Source: a virus. Taken from it: a stretch of DNA of 39,625 bases. The position numbers and the translations under genes were made by a program. The notes beneath the pieces are model-generated. The model had not been told where the DNA came from. It saw only the letters and a program-made list of their open reading frames with translations, and made no database searches. The stretch covers positions 1 to 39,625 of IMG/VR virus record IMGVR_UViG_3300034020_001270; one strand, given 5' to 3'. Each line of letters starts with the position of its first letter. The stretch's first letter is position 1. Shown here one piece after another: positions 7,191 to 14,420 of this stretch.

Positions 7191-7222
7191 TTATGAAGTC
7201 TTTGAGAACAAAGGGAGAGGGA

Positions 7223-7417
7223 ATGAATACCGATAATTTTACCGAACGATTACCAATGTTGCGTTGCACACCTGAAATGAAGAATGCGCTGCAAAAAATC
7301 GCTCAACGAAGTGTGGCGAGAAATATTGCAGATCACATGCGCTATGCACTTGAGCGCTATATCGAAGATAACGCAGAGTTGGTCGAATCAGAAGAAAAGG
7401 AAAAGGTGGGGGTATGA
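7223..7417 (+). CDS. Small ribbon-helix-helix-like regulator
   Basis: A 64-aa protein, first gene of the early rightward operon, with GGGAGAGG just ahead of its ATG. The segment LPMLRCTPEMKNALQKIAQRSVARNIADHMRYALERYI has the layout of an Arc/CopG ribbon-helix-helix: a short basic strand, a first helix ending near the turn, and a second helix. Its position next to the repressor across the divergent promoter is that of Cro or an early regulator. The tail is Glu/Lys-rich. The family call is moderate since the strand residues are not diagnostic. Confidence 0.68.
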   Translation: MNTDNFTERLPMLRCTPEMKNALQKIAQRSVARNIADHMRYALERYIEDNAELVESEEKEKVGV

Positions 7418-7620
7418 ACGAGTTTTTGGTGTTGCACATGTTGAAGGAGCGGTTACAGTTGATTGAAGGGCGGATGGAGAGCCGGGAGGCAGCGGCCCGG
7501 AATCCAGCGAACACGGGGCCGCTTTATGAACAAGGGGCATTGACGGAGTTGCGCAGCGAGCAGGCGTTTCTGCGCTATTTGATTGGGGAGATGGAGCGGG
7601 AAGGCGAGGGTGGGGTATGA
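7414..7620 (+). CDS. Small early coiled-coil protein A
   Basis: A 68-aa protein overlapping the upstream gene by four bases (ATGA). It is almost wholly helical with Leu/Glu/Arg repeats (MLKERLQLIEGRMESREAAA and LTELRSEQAFLRYLIGEME). The next gene is a paralogue with the same ending pattern (ELRSEMEFLQSVIGDLEKG), so the two are tandem duplicates that may pair. No function is recognised. Confidence 0.72.
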   Translation: MNEFLVLHMLKERLQLIEGRMESREAAARNPANTGPLYEQGALTELRSEQAFLRYLIGEMEREGEGGV

Positions 7621-7880
7621 CGCAGGTGGAGTTGATGTTTGCCTTGCGGCATCGGTTGAAGCTGGTGACGGAGCGGTGGGAATATGCCAGGGCCTACCAG
7701 TATGCGATTGAGCAGGAGCCATACGACCACCAACGGGAGGTGGAACATTGGATGAAGCAGGGGGCAGAGAGTGAGTTGCGGAGCGAGATGGAGTTTTTGC
7801 AGAGTGTGATTGGGGATCTGGAGAAGGGTGGCGGGGTGACTGGGGAGTGGTCGGCGATGGCGGCGCATTTGTTGAAGTAG
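7617..7880 (+). CDS. Small early coiled-coil protein B
   Basis: An 87-aa paralogue of the preceding protein, again starting in an ATGA overlap. It shares the plan of an N-terminal helix (MFALRHRLKLVTERWEYARAYQYA), a short variable middle, and a C-terminal helix ELRSE-EFL-S-IGDLEKG. The extra middle and the GEWSAMAAHLLK tail make it longer. Unknown function. Confidence 0.72.
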   Translation: MTQVELMFALRHRLKLVTERWEYARAYQYAIEQEPYDHQREVEHWMKQGAESELRSEMEFLQSVIGDLEKGGGVTGEWSAMAAHLLK

Positions 7881-8001
7881 GTCCCAGGGGGCGCTAACTT
7901 GTGGTGGTTCGACTAGCTCACCAACCGTTGGCGGCCACTGGGAGCAGTCAGGCGGGCTGGCTGTTCGATTTTTCTACTTTTATACGAGAGGGAGGTTTGT
8001 G
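7881..8001. other. Intergenic leader; first of two related leaders
   Basis: No gene is seen. The last 45 bases (GGCTGGCTG, T-rich run, ACGAGAGGGAGG) resemble the leader before 8217, so the two following small genes share a duplicated 5' region. Confidence 0.5.
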
Positions 8002-8166
8002 ATGACGACTGGGATGTATCGGATGTATCGGGCGGATGGGTTGGCGTTGCGGGTGTTGGCGGCGCTGTTGGTGATGATGTTGGCGGTGTATAGCTGTGAT
8101 GAGAGTGGGAATGATTACAGCGACCATGCGCGGACGGCTGACCGGGCGGAACGGACGTTGCGATAA
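8002..8166 (+). CDS. Small single-pass membrane protein or lipoprotein
   Basis: A 54-aa frame with GGGAGG ahead of the ATG. Residues about 14-31 (LALRVLAALLVMMLAVYS) are hydrophobic and followed by Cys-Asp, which could be an imperfect lipobox; the rest is charged and would face outward. It shares its leader with the next gene. No family recognised. Confidence 0.62.
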   Translation: MTTGMYRMYRADGLALRVLAALLVMMLAVYSCDESGNDYSDHARTADRAERTLR

Positions 8167-8216
8167 CGGGGTGGCTGGCGGTTTTGGTTTTTTGTTCAGA
8201 CGAGAGGGAGGTTGTG

Positions 8217-8444
8217 ATGGCGACGGCATTGATGTATGTGGGGCCACGGGTTGATCCGGTGGTGGTGGTGGTGCAGGCGTTGTTGTGGGCGCTGCTGTTG
8301 GTGGCGGGGCTGCTGGTGGCCGTGATGGTGGCGCCGGTGGTGTGGGCGGCGGTGGCGGCGCTGGTGGGCAAGCTGCTGATCGGGGCGGCGGTGGTTGGGG
8401 CGTATGCGGTGGTCTTGCGGCCAAAGGGGAAGGTACATGCGTAA
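8217..8444 (+). CDS. Small membrane protein, two helices
   Basis: A 75-aa protein with GGGAGG upstream. Two hydrophobic stretches (about 14-42 and 43-66, very rich in Val/Ala/Leu) with a short basic tail (RPKGKVHA). A holin-like size and layout, but it lies in the early region far from the cell-wall hydrolase, so that reading is weak. It overlaps the next gene by eight bases. Confidence 0.66.
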   Translation: MATALMYVGPRVDPVVVVVQALLWALLLVAGLLVAVMVAPVVWAAVAALVGKLLIGAAVVGAYAVVLRPKGKVHA

Positions 8445-8745
8445 GTGGTTGGTGGTTGGGCTGTTGGCGATGGTGTATGTGTGGGTGTCGTTGACGGCGG
8501 AGGTGCATAGCGAGGGGGCGTTTTTGCCGGTGGTGATGCAGCCGACGCCGGCGCAGAGCGAGGGGGTGTTTTTGCCGGTGGTGATGCAGCCGACGCCAAC
8601 GGCGGCGCCCACACCGCCGTTGGAAATGTCGGCGACGCGGTGGGTGAGTCCGTTGGCGACGCCGGCGCCGTGGTGGGTGAGTCCGTTGGCGACGCCGGCG
8701 CCGTGGTGGGTGAGTCCGTTGGCGACGCCGGTGGCGCAACCATAG
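8437..8745 (+). CDS. Secreted repeat protein with FLPVVMQPTP and WVSPLATPAPW repeats
   Basis: A 102-aa protein with a signal-like N-terminus (MRKWLVVGLLAMVYVWVSLTA). Then come two copies of SEG-x-FLPVVMQPTP, a Thr/Pro/Ala linker, and three copies of WVSPLATPAP ending VAQP. The longer upstream extension of this frame overlaps the previous gene fully and was rejected; ATG 8437 lies just inside that gene's end, which suits coupled translation. The FLPVV-PTP style resembles cell-surface linkers and the YLPLI-TP region of the Excalibur protein. Probably displayed on the host surface; function unknown. Confidence 0.68.
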   Translation: MRKWLVVGLLAMVYVWVSLTAEVHSEGAFLPVVMQPTPAQSEGVFLPVVMQPTPTAAPTPPLEMSATRWVSPLATPAPWWVSPLATPAPWWVSPLATPVAQP

Positions 8746-8809
8746 GATAGAGGGGATGGATATGGGGTGGTGGGGCGCTTTCGGCAGGCTCAGGGGCCGA
8801 TGCCTACAT

Positions 8810-8836
8810 CGACTGATAAGAATGCCTTATCACCCC
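8810..8836. repeat. GATAA-N7-TTATC palindrome, copy 4
   Basis: Core 8815-8831. Left arm CGACT as in copy 2, right arm ACCCC as in copies 14 and 15, so it joins the two arm types. It is preceded by a TTCGGCAGGCTCAG repeat at 8780 and followed by a REP-like repeat, all upstream of recombinase 2. Confidence 0.75.
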
Positions 8837-8852
8837 AGGAAACCCCACCTCT

Positions 8853-8878
8853 AGCCCATCCCCAATCTGGGGAGGGGA
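8853..8878. repeat. REP-like CCCC/GGGG inverted repeat, copy 1
   Basis: AGCCC-A-TCCCC then AATC then GGGGAGGGG. Similar elements lie at 24272 and 34567. It also places GGGGAGGGG close ahead of the recombinase start. Confidence 0.6.
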
Positions 8879-8891
8879 ACAGTTTGACGGT

Positions 8892-10118
8892 ATGAGAGAG
8901 AAGCAGGGTAGGCAGATGATCGAGTTGAGCGGTAGGCCAAACGGCGGGGTCGAGGTGATCACCGAGGCAGAGGAACAAGGGTATGCGTTGGTGTTGCCGG
9001 GAAGGACGCCGGCGCCACACTTTGCGGCGGTGTGGGGCGGGGCTTATGAGGGGGCAGAGGAGGGGCTGCGCCGGGTGTGGGATCGGCTGCGCGATGCGTG
9101 GTTGAAGACGAAGGAAGCGAAGAGCGGCAGTGCGCACACCCGGCGGAGTTATGAGTTTGCGACGGCGGAATGGCTTGATTTTCTGGCTACCCTGCGACAT
9201 GGGGACGGGCGGACGGTGAAGGCGTGGGAGGCGACGGCGGATCATGTACGGGAGTGGCAGTATGTGTTGTTGGAGGAGCGGGGGTTGTCGGGCAGTTCGG
9301 TGAATCAGCGGTTGGCGGCTTGCTCCAGTTACTACTCCTTTGTGATTCGGGAGAAGGGGTTGGTGGATGGGGTGGAGATTTCGGCCTTTATGGATCGGAC
9401 GGGGAAGACGCGCGAGAATCCGTTTTCGGGTGGGAATGTGCAGCGGGTGCGGACGAAGCAGTATGGCCATGCGCGGGTGCTGACGCACGCGGAGACGAAC
9501 CGGTTGATCACTTATCTGGACCAGCATAAGGGGACGCTGACGGGGGCGCGCAATTATGCGCTGATTATCACTTATTTGATGACGGGCTACCGGAATCATG
9601 AGGGGGTGAGTATGAAGTGGGGGGCGATTCGGCCCAACCGGAAGCAGCCAGGGGCTTTTGTTTTTGAGTGGCAGGGGAAGGGGGGGAAGAGCCAGAATGA
9701 TCCGTTGCCGCCACGGGTTTATCATGCGATTGTGCATTATTTGAAGGTGAGTGGGCGGTTCCCGGCAGAGATGGGGGCGGAGGAGTATATCTTTGTGCCG
9801 TTGGTGACACACAATGTGACGAATCTGCGGAATGTGAAGGAGGTGAGCGGGCATTTGAGTGAGAAGAGTGCGGTGCGGATTTTGCGGACGGCGCTGGCGA
9901 AGGCGGGGGTGAGTGACCCGGAGGGGGTGCGGTTGCATGATCTGCGCCACACCTTTGCGCACCGGTATCGCCAGGGGAATGGGGATTTGGAGGCGCTGCG
10001 GGAGCGCCTCCATCACGAGAGTTTGGCGACGACAGGGATTTATGCTCGGGAAGTTCTGGACGATCCGGTGGACGATTATTCGGAGTCGTTGTTTCAGAAT
10101 TTGCGGTTTGAGTTTTAG
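8892..10118 (+). CDS. Tyrosine recombinase 2
   Basis: A 408-aa tyrosine recombinase unrelated in detail to integrase 1. The first 75 residues are extra, then a core-binding domain (about 76-170) and a catalytic domain (190-390). Active-site residues visible are R234 (TGYRNHEG), K263/K266 (QGKGGKSQ), H349 and R352 (LHDLRHTFA), H375 (LHHESLATT) and Y384. All are present, so it should be active. No tRNA-like att core lies beside it. It stands alone between host-type repeats and a terminator, as if a separate cassette. It could resolve dimers of the circular genome, invert or integrate at another site, or be a captured element. Confidence 0.9.
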   Translation: MREKQGRQMIELSGRPNGGVEVITEAEEQGYALVLPGRTPAPHFAAVWGGAYEGAEEGLRRVWDRLRDAWLKTKEAKSGSAHTRRSYEFATAEWLDFLATLRHGDGRTVKAWEATADHVREWQYVLLEERGLSGSSVNQRLAACSSYYSFVIREKGLVDGVEISAFMDRTGKTRENPFSGGNVQRVRTKQYGHARVLTHAETNRLITYLDQHKGTLTGARNYALIITYLMTGYRNHEGVSMKWGAIRPNRKQPGAFVFEWQGKGGKSQNDPLPPRVYHAIVHYLKVSGRFPAEMGAEEYIFVPLVTHNVTNLRNVKEVSGHLSEKSAVRILRTALAKAGVSDPEGVRLHDLRHTFAHRYRQGNGDLEALRERLHHESLATTGIYAREVLDDPVDDYSESLFQNLRFEF

Positions 10119-10191
10119 CAGATGGCACGTTGCGGGCGGGCCGGCTGCGTCCTATCGCCGACCTCATGATACCGCAATTTTCTACTGGTGT

Positions 10192-10224
10192 AAAGCATTT
10201 GGTGTAGTTTCGCCATGCTTTTTT
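10192..10224 (+). terminator. Intrinsic terminator after recombinase 2
   Basis: AAAGCAT and ATGCTTT form the base of a stem with an inner GGTG/CGCC pairing, followed by a run of T. It separates the recombinase from the replication genes. Confidence 0.65.
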
Positions 10225-10243
10225 CTTACATAGGACATACGAG

Positions 10244-10450
10244 ATGGCTTACCAACCAAGGGTAGGGAAGACGCGCTGGCGGCGCTTGGTGGCGGAGCAG
10301 CAGCAACGCAATCGGGAGATGATTGTGGATTTGGAGCGGCTGTTGACGACGGCGCCGACGACGGAGGTGCGTAACGCGATTCTTCGGATGATCATTGCAG
10401 CCCAGGCGAACCTGTTGGATTTGGCAGAGTTGGCGACGATAGATGGTTAA
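10244..10450 (+). CDS. Small basic helical protein
   Basis: A 68-aa protein that opens the replication operon. N-terminal half strongly basic (RVGKTRWRRLVAEQQQRNR), then helical MIVDLERLLTTAPTTEVRNAILRMIIAAQANLLDLAEL. The layout suits a small DNA-binding or coiled-coil protein. No family recognised. Confidence 0.65.
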   Translation: MAYQPRVGKTRWRRLVAEQQQRNREMIVDLERLLTTAPTTEVRNAILRMIIAAQANLLDLAELATIDG

Positions 10451-10461
10451 AGGGGGGCGTG

Positions 10462-10704
10462 ATGATTGAGCAGGAGATGGTGGATGGGCGGGTGGCGTTG
10501 GTGGTGGAGCTGGGGCTGACGATGATGGCCTTTGGGCGGTGGCGACGGGTGCCGGTGGTGGGTGAGCAGCCGGCGGGAAAGTGGCTGTTTGAGCAGCGAC
10601 TGTATTGGGTGAATGGCGATGGGATGTTTCATAGTGGGCCGTTTGCCAGCATGGACGAGGGGTTGACATTTTTGGTGAAGTGGCATGGACGAGCGCTTGA
10701 TTGA
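10462..10704 (+). CDS. Small protein of unknown function
   Basis: An 80-aa protein starting at ATG 10462 with a run of G four bases upstream; a GTG one codon earlier is also possible. It reads as a compact alpha/beta domain with aromatic residues (KWLFEQRLYWVNGDGMFHSGPFASMDEGLTFLVKW). Its end overlaps the next gene by 20 bases. No family recognised. Confidence 0.65.
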   Translation: MIEQEMVDGRVALVVELGLTMMAFGRWRRVPVVGEQPAGKWLFEQRLYWVNGDGMFHSGPFASMDEGLTFLVKWHGRALD

Positions 10705-10897
10705 TCTGTTTACCTATGATTGTGCGGATCGGACGGTGCGAACGCGGTGCGCACGGCATATTGCGACGACGGGGCCTTATCGGATGGTGGGGCAACAGCC
10801 TTTTTCCCGGCGACGGGCGCCGTGGTTTAAGTGTAATGAGTGTGTTGAGGAATATTATTATTTTCAGGATAAGCGAGAGGATGGACAAGATGAGTAA
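10685..10897 (+). CDS. Small putative zinc-binding protein
   Basis: A 70-aa protein with TRCARH near residue 22 and KCNEC near residue 52, a CxxH/CxxC arrangement that could hold one zinc ion. Between them is a basic stretch (FSRRRAPW). The start lies 20 bases inside the preceding gene and its stop lies inside the following one. Zinc binding is inferred from spacing only. Confidence 0.62.
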   Translation: MDERLIDLFTYDCADRTVRTRCARHIATTGPYRMVGQQPFSRRRAPWFKCNECVEEYYYFQDKREDGQDE

Positions 10898-11441
10898 GGT
10901 GCAACAGCGAATTCGGGAAGCAGCGGAGTTGATTGAGGCGGAGAAGGGGGTAGCAGAGCGAGGGCGTTTTTTGGCGGCGGGGGCAGAGAAGGAATATGAG
11001 GTGCGGTTGGATGCCTGGCGGGAGGAGTGCCGGGTGTGGGCGGAGGAGTGGACGGCGAAGTTGTGGGCGCCGTGGCATGTGTGGAAGATTCGGTATGTGG
11101 CCTATGATGCGTTCTTTGCGGCGGCGGCAGCGGAGCAGGAATGGCCGATTGAGACGATCTATACGCTTGATGAGCCGGGGGATATTGTGGATGCGATGCG
11201 GCCGGTGGCGCTGGTGGAGATGGTGGATTATTTTGGGAAGGTGACGGCAGGGTTTGCGCTGGCGACGTTCTTGGATGGGGTGCGGGTGGATTATGGCGAG
11301 CCGAGTGTGACGGATCGACTGTGTCATCACCGCCAGCATTGGGCCGGGGGATATGTGGTGAATGTGCCGGCGCATGTGTTGGAAGAGCCGGTGGCGGCGC
11401 CGGTTTGTCCGAAGCAGGAGATGGGGGGCTGGGAGGAATAG
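10890..11441 (+). CDS. Hypothetical replication-region protein
   Basis: A 183-aa protein. ATG 10890 was chosen because GAGAGG at 10875-10880 gives a normal 9-base spacer; an ATG three codons earlier directly abuts it. The N-terminal 60 residues form a charged helix (VQQRIREAAELIEAEKGVAERGRFL), followed by a Trp-rich part (WAEEWTAKLWAPWHVWKIRYVAYDAFF) and an alpha/beta end. The window just before the primase suggests a replication accessory protein, but no motif confirms it. Confidence 0.6.
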   Translation: MSKVQQRIREAAELIEAEKGVAERGRFLAAGAEKEYEVRLDAWREECRVWAEEWTAKLWAPWHVWKIRYVAYDAFFAAAAAEQEWPIETIYTLDEPGDIVDAMRPVALVEMVDYFGKVTAGFALATFLDGVRVDYGEPSVTDRLCHHRQHWAGGYVVNVPAHVLEEPVAAPVCPKQEMGGWEE

Positions 11442-11525
11442 GCGAGATAGGATGGATAAGGCCCTGGTTGGTGGCGACTGGCCAGGGTGATCCTTTGATG
11501 AGTAACCAGAGAGAGAGTTTCGGCA

Positions 11526-14108
11526 ATGGATAGTGTAATTCAGGAGATCAAGGGTCAACTTAAGATTGAGGAGTTGATTGGGCAGACGTTGACGGTCATC
11601 GGGCGGGGGAAGACATTGACGACGACTGAGCATGACAGCCTGAAGATTTGGACGGATAAGCAGCAGTGGTATTGGTTTAGCAAGGGGGTGGGCGGGGATA
11701 TTTTTGATTGGTATATGCAGCAGGTGGAGAATTGTGGGTTTCGGGTGGCGCTGGAGGAGTTGGCGCGGCTGGCCGGGGTGGAGCTGAAGGCGCAGACGGA
11801 GGCGGAGCGCCAGGCGTGGGAGAGCCGGAAGAGTGAGGAGCAGAAGCGGGCGCAGATTTTGGAGTTGGCGGCGGGGCATTATGCGGCGCTGTTGTGGGGG
11901 CCGGATGGGCAGGTGGCGCGGGATTATTGCGCTGGCCGGGGCTGGACGGAGGCGACGATGCGCCGGGAGCGGTTGGGGTATAACCCGCTTTCGACGGATA
12001 AGCCATTATTATCAGCCGACCCGGTGAGGCCGCTTCATGCGCAGTTGCGGGAGGCGGGGTTGTTGGAGATGCCGTTGGCGAAGGCGGTGTTGAGCATTCC
12101 GCAGGGCCACCTGGTTTATGTCCACCGGGAGCGGGGCAAGGTGGTTTATCTCTCCGGGCGGGCCATCCATGAGAAGAAACGCCACTATAATTTGCCGGAA
12201 CAGATGGCGGGGCCGAAGCGGCCGTATGTGAATACGCCGGACGTCTCGTGTAGTGGGGCGGTGTTGTTGGTGGAGGGACAGGCGGATGCGGTGGCGCTGG
12301 GGCAGATTGGTGTCTCCTCGATGGCGCTGTGTGGGGTGAAGGGGGAGGTTTCTACCCTCACGGAGCAGGTTAGCCATGTGGCGCTGGATAATGATGAGGC
12401 GGGGCGGGCGAAGGCGCTGGAGTTGGCGCTGGGGATTGATCCGTTGTGCCGGGTGGTGCGGTGGCCGGCTGAGGCCAAGGATGCGGCGGAGGCGGTGAAG
12501 GCGGGGGCCGGGGCGGAGGATGTACGCCAGATGCTGGATGATAGTTTGACGGCGCTGGAGGGGTTGGCGATCAAGGCGGCGGCGGCGAAGGATGAGGAGC
12601 GGACGGCGTTGCTGCGGCGGTTCTTTAGCATTTATGAGGCGCTGGATACGATGGTGGCGACGGACCTAAAGCCGGATTTAGCCAAGCATCTGTGTGGGGG
12701 GAAGGTGAGTCAGTTTAACCGATTGCAGAAGGCCAACCAAGAAGAGCAGAAGGCCAACCAGGAAAAGGAGACGCCGGCACGCTATGAGTATAGCGCGGGT
12801 GGGGCGGTGGGTGGCCTGGTGTGGGAGCAGACGATCAATTGGGATGCGCTGGGCGGCGGGGTGTGCATGTATGCGGTGCGGCAGCCGGGCGGGAAGATTG
12901 AGTACCAGAAGACGGTGGATGTGGGTAATGTGACCTGCTTGCCCTACCCGGCAACGCTGGGGGTGATTCGGAATCAGCGGATTGTGCTTTTCCCGGAGAA
13001 GGCGGAGGAGTATGGCGGGGAGAAGCAGTTGGTGAAGGAGATCCAAGCCTTCTTGCATGATTGGTTTGACTTTGGTGATCCCTTTTATGAGAAGCTGGCG
13101 GCCTATTACATTCTTTTTAGCTGGCTGTATGACTGCTTTGAGAATCTGCCCTATCTGCGAGCGTTGGGCGATTATGGGACGGGGAAGACGCGGTTTATTC
13201 AGACGATTGGGGTGTTGTGTTATCGGCCGATGTTGGTGAGTGGCGCCAGTACGGCGAGTCCGATTTTCCGGCTGATTGATATGTTCCGGGGGACGCTGGT
13301 GATGGATGAGGCGGACTTTGCGAACAGTGATGCGGAGAGTGAGCTGATCAAGATTATCAATGTGGGCTATTACAAGGGCGGGTGCGTGATGCGCGCCGAG
13401 AAGGAGCCGGACACGGACATTTATGCGCCGGAGACTTATGACGTGTTTGGGCCGAAGATTCTGGCGACACGGAAGCCCTTTGGGGATCGGGCGGTGGAGA
13501 GCCGCTGTTTGACGAAGCGGACAACGACGGCGCGACCCAGGCCGGGTATCCCCTTTATGTTGAATGATAAGTTTTGGGCTAGGTCGAACACGCTGCGCAA
13601 TAAGCTGCTGATGTATCGGTTGCGGAATCATCGGCGGGTAGAGGTGGATGAGTCGCTGGCCAATGAGAGTGTGGAGCCACGGTTGAACCAGGTGACGATG
13701 GCGCTGAAGAGCATTATTGAAGATGTGGAGATGCGCCGGGAGATTGATATTTTTGTGTCGGCCTATAACCAGACGCTGATCAGTGATCGCCAGTTGACGA
13801 TGCCGGCGATTGTGGTGCAGTCGTTGGTGGATATTTATTACAACAATAAGAAGGATCTGCTGGGGAATGATTTGCGGGATTTGACGCCACAGGGGATTGC
13901 TGAACGGGCAAAGGAGATTCTGGCCGACCTTGACCCGGAGACGAAGGTGCATCCGCGGTTGGTGACGAAGCTCCTGCGCGAGGAGTTGGGGATTGTCAAT
14001 ATTGGGAAACGGCAGCATCCCGTTAGCCGCCGGTCGATGGTGGAATTGGAGGAAAGTGAGCTAGAGGCGTTGATGAAGCGCTATGGGATTGGGAAGCCCT
14101 TGCAATGA
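11526..14108 (+). CDS. Primase-helicase (Toprim plus P-loop ATPase)
   Basis: An 860-aa replication protein. Residues about 5-65 have the outline of the DnaG CHC2 zinc finger (ending SKGVGGDIFDW) but lack the cysteines and histidine, so zinc binding is lost. Residues about 243-300 form a Toprim domain (LLVEGQADAVAL with E250, VALDNDEAG with D288 and D290), the catalytic centre of bacterial-type primases. Residues about 545-600 carry Walker A (GDYGTGKT, K554) and Walker B (LVMDEAD), the phage replicative helicase part. The sequence at 11997-12013 is a GATAA-N7-TTATC palindrome translated as STDKPLLSADP between the first domain and Toprim. The iteron region that follows is the likely target of this protein, as in the P4 alpha system. 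Confidence 0.88.
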   Translation: MDSVIQEIKGQLKIEELIGQTLTVIGRGKTLTTTEHDSLKIWTDKQQWYWFSKGVGGDIFDWYMQQVENCGFRVALEELARLAGVELKAQTEAERQAWESRKSEEQKRAQILELAAGHYAALLWGPDGQVARDYCAGRGWTEATMRRERLGYNPLSTDKPLLSADPVRPLHAQLREAGLLEMPLAKAVLSIPQGHLVYVHRERGKVVYLSGRAIHEKKRHYNLPEQMAGPKRPYVNTPDVSCSGAVLLVEGQADAVALGQIGVSSMALCGVKGEVSTLTEQVSHVALDNDEAGRAKALELALGIDPLCRVVRWPAEAKDAAEAVKAGAGAEDVRQMLDDSLTALEGLAIKAAAAKDEERTALLRRFFSIYEALDTMVATDLKPDLAKHLCGGKVSQFNRLQKANQEEQKANQEKETPARYEYSAGGAVGGLVWEQTINWDALGGGVCMYAVRQPGGKIEYQKTVDVGNVTCLPYPATLGVIRNQRIVLFPEKAEEYGGEKQLVKEIQAFLHDWFDFGDPFYEKLAAYYILFSWLYDCFENLPYLRALGDYGTGKTRFIQTIGVLCYRPMLVSGASTASPIFRLIDMFRGTLVMDEADFANSDAESELIKIINVGYYKGGCVMRAEKEPDTDIYAPETYDVFGPKILATRKPFGDRAVESRCLTKRTTTARPRPGIPFMLNDKFWARSNTLRNKLLMYRLRNHRRVEVDESLANESVEPRLNQVTMALKSIIEDVEMRREIDIFVSAYNQTLISDRQLTMPAIVVQSLVDIYYNNKKDLLGNDLRDLTPQGIAERAKEILADLDPETKVHPRLVTKLLREELGIVNIGKRQHPVSRRSMVELEESELEALMKRYGIGKPLQ
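11992..12018. repeat. GATAA-N7-TTATC palindrome, copy 5 (inside primase gene)
   Basis: Core 11997-12013, arms TCGACG and AGCCGA. Read in frame as part of the linker between the CHC2-like and Toprim domains. Confidence 0.72.
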
Positions 14109-14420
14109 GAGTTGCGAAGGATGAAGGCAAAATCGGGGTTTTGGCAAAAAAAAATATTTTTTTTTGATTTACCGCCGATTTTGCCTTCGATCCTTCGCTA
14201 ATAAATCGTGTTGTTTTTCGATAGTTCGCAAAAACCGCCAAAAGTTGGGCCAAAACGCGAAGGATCGAAGGCATTGGGGTCATTCTATGTATGTTTCTAC
14301 TATAAAAATTAAAGTAGAGCGAAGGATAGCGAAGGATGAGCGAAGGATGAGCGAAGGATAATTTTTATCCTTCGGATGGTTGGGGGAAATTGGTGTAATA
14401 AAAGTTGCGAGGGTTTGGCG
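14109..14420. other. Probable replication origin with iterons
   Basis: A gene-free stretch directly after the primase-helicase gene. GCGAAGGAT occurs at 14114, 14257, 14319, 14329, 14340 and 14351, and in reverse at 14190-14198; the last four are spaced 10, 11 and 11 bases apart. The copies at 14114 and 14198 form a 23/24-bp inverted repeat around an A9-TA-T9-type AT-rich segment (14146-14169). A hairpin GAAGGATAA-TTT-TTATCCTTC closes the array at 14353-14373. Direct iterons, an AT-rich unwinding region and a neighbouring initiator-type helicase are what an origin needs. Function is inferred. Confidence 0.78.

Noticed and set aside
7913-8743. Long minus-strand Pro/Thr/Ser-rich frames
   Set aside because: Antisense to three small genes; the low-complexity composition follows from G-rich repeats on the + strand.
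8790-10016. 408-aa open frame on the minus strand
   Set aside because: It is the shadow of recombinase 2 caused by strong codon bias; it is His/Pro/Arg-rich and has no ribosome binding site.
14319-14373. CRISPR or simple microsatellite
   Set aside because: Repeats are too short and contiguous for CRISPR, and copies in both orientations over 250 bp fit an origin better.
14353-14373. Seventeenth GATAA...TTATC palindrome
   Set aside because: Half-sites are 8 bases apart, the arms (GAAG/CTTC) differ, and it belongs to the iteron array.
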